Positions 28,947-37,065 of a DNA stretch of 64,000 nt are shown here, piece by piece (the stretch's first letter is position 1; every line of letters starts with the position of its first letter). The stretch lies in contig JAPKDQ010000008.1 of assembly GCA_028822445.1 (NCBI GenBank), forward strand, positions 1 to 64,000, written 5' to 3'. Below the pieces are notes generated by a model that saw only the letters and a list, made by a program, of their open reading frames with translations, was not told where the DNA came from and ran no database searches. The stretch is from Rhodospirillaceae bacterium (GTDB lineage: Bacteria; Pseudomonadota; Alphaproteobacteria; Rhodospirillales; Rhodospirillaceae). A program made the position numbers and the translations under genes.

Positions 28947-29690
28947 TTACTTGCCCTCTTCACTTCCGGTTCGCGGGCCGATAAGGCTATCGTCTTGAGC
29001 ATGATAAATCTTGCCCTGGCAGTCTGCATTATCCATGCACTCAAGCGATACTGAGGCTAAGTCTGTCCGAGTGATGCGGCCAAACGCGTTGATATCCTCG
29101 ACTAGGTAGCCGTTTCCTGTCGGCTCTGCGGGTTCGAACTCGAGGAGGCCGTTGCGTATGATTGTGTATCCGACGCCGCTGTTCTCTAGATAGGTTTCGG
29201 CTTCACCTTTATCCCGGATGTTTTGGCTTTCGGTGTTGTAGCCCACTTCTTCTAAGAACTTCTTAGCGCTGCCACGGACGCCAACGGAACTATGAATGAT
29301 GATTTGGCTAACGCCGGTTACCTTGGCGGCATCGACGATGTTGCGCATGGCTTCGGCGTAGAAGGGCTGTTCACGGGTCATCATGCCACCACGCCGGGCA
29401 GAGGCATCAATTACTACACGCGGCTTAAACTCTTCCATGGCGGCGAGCACTGACGCGGCATCAGTTAGATCACCAACGGCATATTGAATATTTAAATTTC
29501 GAAGACGTTCTCGCGATGACGTGGTTCTGACAAAAGCTACCACAGTTTCACCGCGATCAAGCAGCATCCGTACATGTGGTGCACCTAACTGACCCGTCGC
29601 ACCAAATACCATGACACTGTCTGCTAAAACTGGTGCTGTGGATGCAAGTAATAAAAACCCGAATACAAAAGCGCTAACGAAATCTCGCAC
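28947..29690 (-). CDS. Secreted NAD(P)-binding NmrA/atypical-SDR-fold protein
   Basis: A GTG start after AAGGGAGAA gives 247 residues. Residues 1-23 (FVSAFVFGFLLLASTAPVLA) form a Sec signal peptide. The mature part begins with a Rossmann strand and the dinucleotide motif VFGATGQLG, then VVAFVRTTSSRERL, GDLTDAAS and TIIRNGLLEFEP, as in NAD(P)-binding NmrA-like proteins. An exported Rossmann enzyme is odd because the periplasm has no NAD(P) pool. A related gene lies at 57512-58219 and a broken copy immediately upstream. The function is unknown. Confidence 0.75.
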   Translation of the reverse strand: MRDFVSAFVFGFLLLASTAPVLADSVMVFGATGQLGAPHVRMLLDRGETVVAFVRTTSSRERLRNLNIQYAVGDLTDAASVLAAMEEFKPRVVIDASARRGGMMTREQPFYAEAMRNIVDAAKVTGVSQIIIHSSVGVRGSAKKFLEEVGYNTESQNIRDKGEAETYLENSGVGYTIIRNGLLEFEPAEPTGNGYLVEDINAFGRITRTDLASVSLECMDNADCQGKIYHAQDDSLIGPRTGSEEGK

Positions 29691-29692
29691 GT

Positions 29693-29962
29693 CTATTCTC
29701 CCTTACTAAAACTCTGTGGTAGCCAAGCCAGGCCACCGTCCTGATTATAATAAATTTTACCATAGCAGTCTTCGTTACTTAGGCGCTCCATTGTAAAACG
29801 TGCCAGACCGGCCCGGGTAATCGGTGCCATAACCTTTCGGCCTTTGGTCATGGTTGCGTTTCCATGTGGAGGTATGGCATCTGGCCAAACGTGGCTATTT
29901 CTAATGATCCCTGTCTCTATTTTAGAGGAGAAGAATACTACTGCTGTGACGCGGTGGCCCAA
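29693..29962 (-). pseudogene. Internally deleted copy of the secreted NmrA-fold gene
   Basis: The 89-codon frame, from a TTG, begins GHRVTAVVFFSSK, matching GHAVTAFVRASS of the 57512 paralogue. It then jumps to TGIIRNSHVWPDAIPPHGN, matching TIIRNGLLEFEPAEPTGN of the gene downstream, and continues collinearly through APITRAGLARFTMERLSNED and GKIYYNQD. About 120 central codons and the N-terminal nucleotide-binding motif are missing. Its stop is two bases from the start of the intact copy, so the two were probably a tandem pair. I call it a pseudogene, although the short frame may still be translated. Confidence 0.65.
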
Positions 29963-30111
29963 CCCTATCGTCGGTTTTTGGTATGAAATAGCGTTTAGGG
30001 CTAATCATCCCGCTCATTGCATCGGTAAGGCATCTAAGCACTAAGACAGTTCTTCCTTCTCTTGTGCTGCTATACTCTCTAGGGCACAAAAAATCGGCAA
30101 TTTAGTCGACT

Positions 30112-30315
30112 TTAAGCGGGCATGCTCCTGTGTACGGGCTCACCTTCACCGCCATTGCGCGTATGGAACCATCGTTGTTCTTCGTTATCAAATTCACCCT
30201 CAAACCATTCTGTGAGTATGAGCAAGTCGCGGGCGTTGGGGTCCGTCGGACGCGCTTCTTGAGCAGCGGTGAGACCCGGCGCAAGAAATAGCAGCAATAC
30301 AACAACGAACTTCAT
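30112..30315 (-). pseudogene. Truncated CpcT/CpeT-like secreted protein
   Basis: The 67-codon frame starts with a signal peptide (FVVVLLLFLAPGLTAAQ) and continues DLLILTEWFEGEFDNEEQRW and then PVHRS. This resembles the N-terminus of CpcT/CpeT family proteins, which are about 200 residues long and occur outside cyanobacteria with no settled role. The frame stops after about 67 residues and no downstream continuation was recognised, so it is probably a fragment. It starts two bases after the amine oxidase stop. Family assignment is from memory of the pattern. Confidence 0.45.
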
Positions 30316-30317
30316 TT

Positions 30318-31766
30318 TTACCCCACCAAATCCAGCACGTCGAAGGCAGCCCGTTCGCCGGACTCAAAGGCCCCTTCCATGCCACGCTCCAAGAGCGCGG
30401 TATGTTCCCCACAGAAGTGAATGTTGCCATGCCGGGCGCGCATATTGTCGGCGTACTTGGTCACCTGACCGGGCCGCCAGAACACCCAGTCCCCCGATCC
30501 GTGCACATCGCGGTGGCATGATTGAACCATAATGGGCTCCAACGCGCCCTTGGTGGACGGACGGATACGGGCCAATTCCTGTAGCGTGTAGGCCGCTACC
30601 TGTTCATCTGTCATGTAATCGTATTTGAAAGCCTCAACGCCGTTGATGAAGGATATGGCTGATGTTTCTTCACCATTTTCACCGCGCGCCAATACTGCAA
30701 AGCGTTCCATAGGCCCATCAGTCCATATGCTCGACGGCAGGCCATCTTTTTCCCAGAACTTTTCTTTGATGAGAAAGTGGACCTGGATAGAAATGCCGTA
30801 GTCGATTTCATCGATAGCGCTTTCCATAATAATCGGCAGGCGGGGTGTGAACTTCATGTGGCGCAGCACGGGGTAGGGTACAGAGCAAACCACCTGACCG
30901 GCCTGGTATTCGCTGCCATCGACGCAAGAAACCGAGACCGAGCTGCCATTGTCGTCGATGGTGTGCACCGTTTTATTCAGCAGCACTCCGTTCTCGAGAC
31001 TTTCGCCCATGGCAAAGGGTAATAGAGAGTTGCCGCCTTTGACCTGTAGCGAGGCGGGGCGTTCACTATTGGCCAGCGCAGCACTTTGGTTGAACTCGCC
31101 GACCGCATAGCGCCGGATTTCGTGCAGGGCGGATGTGTTGTCCACATGATCCGTGTGAACGACCACGTTCATAAGATTGATGATCTCTTCGTTGTAACCC
31201 AGCGTTTCACGCAGATACTTTGAAAACGGAATGTCGTATTTTTGAAACTCGGGCAAAATCCAATCATCCAGCGCCCGGCCCGATAAGGGATTGTTGCGAT
31301 GCGCTAGAATAAACAAAAGTCGGTCCGGCATGAGCTGGCGGTCATCACCTTCCAGCGGATTGAGCGCATGGCTTGGCCATTCTTCCGGCAGGATGTTCTG
31401 CTCTTTGATGCGATAGAGCCAACCGCGGGCCGCGCCCAACTCTACAGGCGGAATAAGGTCGAGGCCGAGGCGCTCCGCTGTATCGATCATTCGGGCGTAG
31501 TTGCCACCGATGAGTTCCCCTGCCGCTTCCGGCCGGCCCGGCACGTTCATTAGCGTATAGACCCGCCCACCGACACGATTGCGGCCTTCGAGCACCTGAA
31601 CCTTCATGCCCTGTTCTTCCAGCAGCATGGCGGCGTTAAGACCGGACAATCCGGAGCCGATAACAATGGCATCAAATTTCTTGGTTGCTGCACGCAAGGG
31701 TTTCGGCGCGCGCGCGGCAACCACTCCGGCGGCCGCAGCTCTAAGTATGGAACGACGATTAAGCAT
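30318..31766 (-). CDS. Tat-exported flavin amine oxidase family protein
   Basis: Members oxidise amines, with FAD reoxidised by oxygen or a quinone. The protein has 482 residues. It starts with the Tat signal NRRSILRAAAAGVVAARA and then the FAD-binding VIGSGLSGLNAAMLL and VLEGRNRVGGRVYT. The C-terminal GNIHFCGEHTALLERGMEGA, then ESGERAA, is the second FAD contact of the family. An in-frame start 18 codons upstream would spoil the Tat signal. It heads a leftward cluster with the CpeT fragment and the NmrA-fold genes. The substrate is unknown. Confidence 0.88.
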   Translation of the reverse strand: MLNRRSILRAAAAGVVAARAPKPLRAATKKFDAIVIGSGLSGLNAAMLLEEQGMKVQVLEGRNRVGGRVYTLMNVPGRPEAAGELIGGNYARMIDTAERLGLDLIPPVELGAARGWLYRIKEQNILPEEWPSHALNPLEGDDRQLMPDRLLFILAHRNNPLSGRALDDWILPEFQKYDIPFSKYLRETLGYNEEIINLMNVVVHTDHVDNTSALHEIRRYAVGEFNQSAALANSERPASLQVKGGNSLLPFAMGESLENGVLLNKTVHTIDDNGSSVSVSCVDGSEYQAGQVVCSVPYPVLRHMKFTPRLPIIMESAIDEIDYGISIQVHFLIKEKFWEKDGLPSSIWTDGPMERFAVLARGENGEETSAISFINGVEAFKYDYMTDEQVAAYTLQELARIRPSTKGALEPIMVQSCHRDVHGSGDWVFWRPGQVTKYADNMRARHGNIHFCGEHTALLERGMEGAFESGERAAFDVLDLVG

Positions 31767-31871
31767 AAGACGTCTTTCTGACTGGTCGGCAAACTTGACC
31801 TGACGATGAGCGTAGCGCAAGGCGTTAGACAGCCTAGTCTATTTGGAATAATTTTTTCAGCATTAGAGTTG

Positions 31872-32972
31872 TCAAGACAAGTGCTTAACCACGTAGTCGG
31901 CTATCGCTAAGCTAGCCGTTAATCCGGGAGATTCTATACCGTAAAGGGCGCAATATCCTAAACATCCGGTTTCTTGCGGAAATTGGATGCAAAAATCCTC
32001 TACTGGGCTACCCTTTGATTGCAGCTTTGGGCGAATACCTGAATAACCGGGTCTTAACTCACCATCTTTGAGGCTTGGCCAGTATTTTCTGATGGCCTTA
32101 TAGAAGTGGCCTGCTGTTGATGGATCGACCGTGTAGTTGATCGACTCTATCCACTCAATATCCGGGCCGAAGCGGGCCTGTCCTGAAAGGTCTAGGGTGT
32201 AATGTAAGCCTAAGCTAGCGGATCCTGGTAAGGGGTAGATAAGACGGCTGAACGGGGCTTTGCCACTTAGGTAGAAGTAGCTTCCTTTTGCATAATGCAA
32301 GTGAGGTATAGCAGTCTCGTTTGCACCTACGATGGAATGACTAACCTCTTGGGCACCAAGACCTGCACAGTTTATGACTGTCTTGCCCTCAAGCACGGTC
32401 TCTTCGTGGTCACCAACACGCAATTCGACGCCTTTGCCCGTTGAACAACCCTTTATAACTGGGCTGTTAAAGGCAATGACTGCGCCATAGCGTTCCGCGT
32501 CACCCTGTAGAGCGAGCATGAAGCCATGGCTATCTAAAATCCCGGTCTCCGGAGATAAAAGCGCTGATGCGCAATCTAGGTTGGGTTCAAGGCGGGAGAC
32601 CTCGCTTGCACTTAACCACTCCAATGCGACGTCGTTCCTTTCAGCGTGGGCCTGAAGGTTTTTTAAACCGTCTATCTCTGAATCATTTGCCGCGAATATG
32701 AGTTTTGTTGTTTTCTTCGCGGATACACCATGGGTATCACAGAACTGATACATCTGCCTGCGACCCTCTACACAAAGTTGCGCCTTCAAGCTGCCTTCGG
32801 GGTAGTAAATGCCCGCGTGGACGACTTCGCTGTTACGCGAGCTAGTCGCAGTACCGATTGCGTCCGCGCCTTCAAGGACTATGACCTCACGGCCTGCTAT
32901 TGCCATTGCACGGGCGATTGCTAGCCCGACGACCCCAGCTCCAATCACAATGCAATCGGTAGTTTCAGTCAC
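31872..32972 (-). CDS. FAD-dependent oxidoreductase, L-2-hydroxyglutarate dehydrogenase-like
   Basis: The 366-residue protein belongs to the DAO family. CIVIGAGVVGLAIARAMA at residues 7-24 binds FAD. SSRNSEVVHAGIYYPEGSLK and LCVEGRRQMY are typical of LhgO/L2HGDH-type enzymes, which oxidise L-2-hydroxyglutarate to 2-oxoglutarate. The C-terminal YSGIRPKLQ and ESPGLTASLAIADYV fit as well. The start is GTG without an obvious binding site. There is no signal peptide, so it is cytosolic or membrane-associated. The exact substrate is inferred. Confidence 0.82.
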   Translation of the reverse strand: MTETTDCIVIGAGVVGLAIARAMAIAGREVIVLEGADAIGTATSSRNSEVVHAGIYYPEGSLKAQLCVEGRRQMYQFCDTHGVSAKKTTKLIFAANDSEIDGLKNLQAHAERNDVALEWLSASEVSRLEPNLDCASALLSPETGILDSHGFMLALQGDAERYGAVIAFNSPVIKGCSTGKGVELRVGDHEETVLEGKTVINCAGLGAQEVSHSIVGANETAIPHLHYAKGSYFYLSGKAPFSRLIYPLPGSASLGLHYTLDLSGQARFGPDIEWIESINYTVDPSTAGHFYKAIRKYWPSLKDGELRPGYSGIRPKLQSKGSPVEDFCIQFPQETGCLGYCALYGIESPGLTASLAIADYVVKHLS

Positions 32973-33260
32973 AGTGAGTGCGGTACCTTATCTGCCTGCT
33001 CACCAAGTCGTCTTCGGTGATGTTTGAGTTCACTTATCTCGCTTACCGTGAGCGATGGCAGTGATCAGCTGCTTTTGCTCTCTTAACACATACTTCCACC
33101 GGAGCGACCGCCTCCGACCATTTTTAAATATATCATAAAAGTATAATGGATAGTTAGCGTTTGCGCAGGGCAGGAAGCGTGCCAGATTATGGTTAGTTAA
33201 AGGAGGCTGAGAATGAACATAGAACAACCATTTATTCCAAATTCGGTTTAGGTTTAGGGT

Positions 33261-33965
33261 ATGTGCGCTAAACCCCTAACCTCAAGTATCGTTAGCCGAG
33301 ATGTATCGTCGTTTCTAGATGAGGCCAAACAGGTTCCCATTGTGTCTGACGGACCCTCAGGTCGTTTGATTTTTGCTATGGATGCAACGGCTAGCCGCGG
33401 TCCATCTTGGGATGTCGCGATGAGTATCCAATCGGATATGTTTAGCGAGGCGTCTGCACTCGGTGGTTTAGAGGTCCAGCTAGTCTTTTTTAGAGGGCTG
33501 TTTGAGTGCCGGTCGAGCAAGTGGACGCGGGATGCCGCTGAGCTTGGGCGCTTAATGAGTAAGGTTGGTTTTCTGGCTGGAAGGACCCAAATAGAGCGTG
33601 TCCTTCGGCATGTAATAAAAGAGGCAGAAAGGGGTCAAGTGAACGCAGTCGTACTTATCGGCGATGCGATGGAGGAGAGCCTTGACCTAGTGGCAGACGC
33701 TGCAGGTCAACTCGGTCTTAAGAACGTCCCCGCATTTATTTTTCATGAGGGTGGAGGTGAACCTGCTGCGTCGGCGTTTAAGCATATCGCCAAAGTATCA
33801 GGTGGCGCGTATAGCCCGTTTGATGCGAATAGCCCTGGCGCGCTTCGCGCGTTATTGCGCGCGGTGGCCGCTTATGCTGCAGGTGGTAAAAAGGCTCTAG
33901 AAGCGTGCGGGCATGAACAAGGTGGCGACGTGCAGAGAATTACTAGCCAAATGACGAGGTCCTAG
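33261..33965 (+). CDS. VWA domain protein
   Basis: The 234-residue protein has one von Willebrand A fold: RLIFAMDATASRGPSWD near residue 34 holds a DxTxS metal-site motif, and VVLIGDAMEES supplies a later acidic loop. No signal peptide or membrane segment is evident. It lies three bases before the J-domain gene, a pairing I recall from other alphaproteobacteria. The partner protein or process is unknown; a metal-dependent binding role is a family inference. Confidence 0.78.
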   Translation: MCAKPLTSSIVSRDVSSFLDEAKQVPIVSDGPSGRLIFAMDATASRGPSWDVAMSIQSDMFSEASALGGLEVQLVFFRGLFECRSSKWTRDAAELGRLMSKVGFLAGRTQIERVLRHVIKEAERGQVNAVVLIGDAMEESLDLVADAAGQLGLKNVPAFIFHEGGGEPAASAFKHIAKVSGGAYSPFDANSPGALRALLRAVAAYAAGGKKALEACGHEQGGDVQRITSQMTRS

Positions 33966-33968
33966 TTC

Positions 33969-34715
33969 ATGTTGCCCTCAGTAATTCTTGGTATCGGCCT
34001 ATTGTTTGCGGCCATTTTTCTTATGCGTTGGTATGCCAATGCAGACCCTGCCGTTCTGAAGCGCTTGTTTAAGTGGGCCGTTATTGTTGTCCTTGGGCTG
34101 GTCACGATATTTCTTGCGTTGACTGGGCGCCTGGCGGCCGCATTTGGCCTTTTCATGGGGCTCGTTGCTTTCGGGTGGCGGCTATTTAATATGCTGTCGT
34201 CGTTCCAACAAATGCGGGGCATGTTTGGAGGGCTCGGCAGTTTTGGTTCAGGTGCGAGCCCTTCCACTGGACAATCCTCACGGGTTGCGGCTCATTTCCT
34301 TCGAATGACCCTTGATCATGATAGTGGCCGCATGGATGGCGAAATTATTCTAGGTGAATATCAAGGTCGAACGTTATCAGCAATGTCCCTTGAAGATTTG
34401 CTCAGGTTTCGGTCTGAAGTAACTGGTGACGCCGGCTCGCGTGGTTTATTGGACGCTTACCTCGATCGATCTCATGTGGGATGGCGAGATGGGTCTGAGG
34501 AAGACGGTAATCAATCTTCTGGCCAGGCCAATTCTGAAGGGTTAATAACCAGAGAAGAAGCGCTCAACATACTGGGGCTCGGGAAAAATGCGGACCGAAA
34601 AGCGATAAAAAATGCCTACAGGCAGTTAATGTCCAAAGTTCACCCCGATCGCGGTGGCTCGACATACTTGGCTGCCAAGATCAATGAGGCCAAGGACCTA
34701 CTTCTTAATGATTGA
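33969..34715 (+). CDS. Membrane-anchored J-domain protein (Pam18/DjlA-like layout)
   Basis: J-proteins stimulate Hsp70 ATPase. The 248-residue protein has hydrophobic segments at about residues 4-20, 36-52 and 55-74, a Gly-rich linker, then a domain of unknown role (residues 105-170). The C-terminal J domain (about 194-248) has [20 protein letters not shown] and the HPD motif at 225-227 in [20 protein letters not shown]. The short C-terminal J domain with HPDRGGS followed by INEAKD resembles mitochondrial Pam18/Tim14. It is probably cotranscribed with the VWA gene. Confidence 0.85.
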   Translation: MLPSVILGIGLLFAAIFLMRWYANADPAVLKRLFKWAVIVVLGLVTIFLALTGRLAAAFGLFMGLVAFGWRLFNMLSSFQQMRGMFGGLGSFGSGASPSTGQSSRVAAHFLRMTLDHDSGRMDGEIILGEYQGRTLSAMSLEDLLRFRSEVTGDAGSRGLLDAYLDRSHVGWRDGSEEDGNQSSGQANSEGLITREEALNILGLGKNADRKAIKNAYRQLMSKVHPDRGGSTYLAAKINEAKDLLLND

Positions 34716-34838
34716 ACGGTGGCCGGGACCGGTGTTGCAACGCACTGCTCCACATGGCACAAAGCGATTATCTGATGATTTCCTAAATCAGCAGGTTTCT
34801 GCGCTTTCCTTCACAAAAGTGTTATGGGAGACAGGGAT

Positions 34839-35711
34839 ATGACGAGGCGAGTGCGTAAAGCAGTTTTTCCAGTCGCTGGTCTCGGAACCCGTTTTCTTCC
34901 GGCGACCAAGGTCATCGCCAAAGAGATGCTTCCAGTCGTTGATAAACCGCTTATTCAATACGCTGTAGAGGAAGCTATTGAGGCTGGCATTGAGTATTTC
35001 ATATTTGTGACGGGTCGAGGGAAGTCGGTTCTGGTTGAACACTTTGATCACGCTCCCGAACTTGAACTGTTGCTGAGTGAAAGAGGCAATGAGCATGATC
35101 TTCAATCATTGCTGTCTTCAATGCCCGAGCCAGGCCGGGTTCTTTCTGTGAGGCAACAGGCACCTCTTGGTCTAGGTCACGCGGTGTGGTGCGCACGCGC
35201 TATTATAGGTGACGAACCATTTGCGGTTTTGCTGCCAGACGAACTCTTGATGTCAGAGCCTGCGTGTTTGAAGCAGTTGATTGATGTTCATGATGGCGTT
35301 GGCGGTAACGTCGTGGCAGTAACTGAAGTGCCAGATGAGCATACTAATCGCTATGGAATTCTGGATGTGGTATCTGACGACGGGCGAGTGGCGAAGGCGA
35401 GGGGCATGGTTGAAAAGCCGGATCCTAAGGATGCACCGTCTCGATTAGCTAACATTGGCCGATATGTTTTAGACCCAAGCGTTTTCAGCCATCTTGATAA
35501 GCAATTATCTGGCGCTGGCGGCGAGATCCAATTAACTGATGCGATTGACGCGACAACAGGCGCTGTTCCCTTCCACGGCGTGCGGTTCAATGGCGAGCGT
35601 TTTGACTGTGGTGATAAAGCAGGTTTTATCGCTGCTAATGTTGCTTACGCGCTCAAACGTCCAGATCTTGCTGATCGCGTTAGGGAAGCGGTCGGCCATC
35701 TCTTCAAGTAA
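34839..35711 (+). CDS. galU: UTP-glucose-1-phosphate uridylyltransferase
   Basis: GalU makes UDP-glucose from UTP and glucose-1-phosphate. The 290-residue protein has AVFPVAGLGTRFLPATKVIAKEMLPVVDKP near the N-terminus (nucleotide-binding loop GLGTRFLP), QQAPLGLGHAVWCA and the GVRFNGERFDCGDKAGF region. An in-frame ATG five codons earlier is possible; the chosen one has AGGGA close by. ugd follows, and the pair makes UDP-glucose and then UDP-glucuronate. Confidence 0.94.
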   Translation: MTRRVRKAVFPVAGLGTRFLPATKVIAKEMLPVVDKPLIQYAVEEAIEAGIEYFIFVTGRGKSVLVEHFDHAPELELLLSERGNEHDLQSLLSSMPEPGRVLSVRQQAPLGLGHAVWCARAIIGDEPFAVLLPDELLMSEPACLKQLIDVHDGVGGNVVAVTEVPDEHTNRYGILDVVSDDGRVAKARGMVEKPDPKDAPSRLANIGRYVLDPSVFSHLDKQLSGAGGEIQLTDAIDATTGAVPFHGVRFNGERFDCGDKAGFIAANVAYALKRPDLADRVREAVGHLFK

Positions 35712-35741
35712 AATTCTGCATAACGAGGGATATTCGCAAGT

Positions 35742-37064
35742 ATGCGTATTGCAATAATCGGAACAGGTTACGTCGGTCTTGTTTCCGGAGCCTGCTTCTC
35801 AGAATTCGGTCTCGATGTGATCTGTGTTGATAAAGACGCTGACAAGATCGACGGGCTGAGGCGTGGTGAAATCCCGATATTTGAACCTGGCTTAGAGCAG
35901 CTCGTAAAAACGAACTCGGAAGCTGGGAGGTTAAGCTTCTCGACAGATCTCAGAGCGGCGGTTCAAGGTGCGGATGCCGTCTTTATAGCTGTTGGGACAC
36001 CAAGTAGACGCGGGGATGGACACGCAGACCTGTCTTACGTGTATGCCGCAGCAGAAGAAATTGCTCACGCGATCGATCAGTACACAGTCATCGTGACTAA
36101 ATCGACCGTACCGGTTGGAACGGGACGGGAGGTGGAGCGCATTGTTCGTGAGACCATGCCAGAAGCGTCTTTTGATGTTGTATCTAACCCTGAATTTTTA
36201 CGTGAAGGGTCTGCGATTAATGATTTCATGAGGCCCGATCGCGTAGTGATAGGCGCAGAAACAGAACGGGCGAAGGGCGTTATGCGTCAGCTTTACCGTG
36301 TCCTCTATCTTATTGAGACGCCAATTCTATTTACTTCTATCGAGACATCTGAATTGATTAAGTACGCGGCTAATACGTTCCTGGCGACTAAGATCACGTT
36401 TATCAATGAAGTGGCTGACCTCTGTGAGAAGGTCGGCGCGGACGTGCATGATGTCGCGAAAGGGATAGGGCTGGACGGACGCATTGGGAAGAAGTTCCTT
36501 CATCCAGGACCTGGCTACGGTGGGTCTTGTTTTCCAAAGGATACCCTCGCATTGGTTAAGACAGCTCAGGATTACAATTCCCCACTGCGTATTGTTGAGG
36601 CGGTCGTCGATATCAATGACAAGCGTAAATCAGCCATGGCTGACCGTATTGCAAAAGCATGCGGTGGGTCGGTCAGAGGTAAGACGGTTGCTATGTTAGG
36701 CCTGACTTTTAAGCCGAACACCGATGACATGCGTCATAGCCCGTCACTCCCTATTGTAGCTGCACTGCTCGAAGAGGGGGCGGCGGTGCAAGCTTATGAC
36801 CCTGCGGGTATGAATGAAGCGAAGAAGATGATGCCTGACGTCACGTATTGTGAAGAAAGCTATGCGACGATGGACGGCGCGGACGTCCTCGCGATAGTGA
36901 CTGAATGGAACGAATTCCGAAGTCTTGATTTCGACCGGGTTAAAAAATTGCTTTCGTCTCCGATACTGGTGGATCTCCGCAATATCTACGCACCAGGTGA
37001 TATGAAACAGCTCGGTTTCGACTATCACAGTATCGGCAGACCGGTGGATCGAACGACACTTTAG
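35742..37064 (+). CDS. ugd: UDP-glucose 6-dehydrogenase
   Basis: The enzyme oxidises UDP-glucose to UDP-glucuronate with two NAD+. The 440-residue protein starts MRIAIIGTGYVGLVSGACFS (NAD site), has FVAVGTP-like FIAVGTPSRRGDG, ETSELIKYAANTFLATKI, and the catalytic Cys in GPGYGGSCFPKDTLAL. C-terminal GLTFKPNTDDMRHSPS is also conserved. It lies directly between galU and the phosphohexomutase. Confidence 0.95.
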   Translation: MRIAIIGTGYVGLVSGACFSEFGLDVICVDKDADKIDGLRRGEIPIFEPGLEQLVKTNSEAGRLSFSTDLRAAVQGADAVFIAVGTPSRRGDGHADLSYVYAAAEEIAHAIDQYTVIVTKSTVPVGTGREVERIVRETMPEASFDVVSNPEFLREGSAINDFMRPDRVVIGAETERAKGVMRQLYRVLYLIETPILFTSIETSELIKYAANTFLATKITFINEVADLCEKVGADVHDVAKGIGLDGRIGKKFLHPGPGYGGSCFPKDTLALVKTAQDYNSPLRIVEAVVDINDKRKSAMADRIAKACGGSVRGKTVAMLGLTFKPNTDDMRHSPSLPIVAALLEEGAAVQAYDPAGMNEAKKMMPDVTYCEESYATMDGADVLAIVTEWNEFRSLDFDRVKKLLSSPILVDLRNIYAPGDMKQLGFDYHSIGRPVDRTTL

Positions 37065-37065
37065 A

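Noticed and set aside
33119-33147. TATAAT at 33142 as promoter of the VWA gene
   Set aside because: The -10 is perfect, but the -35 place reads CATTTT in an AT-rich run, and the start would be over 100 bases upstream. Too weak to list.
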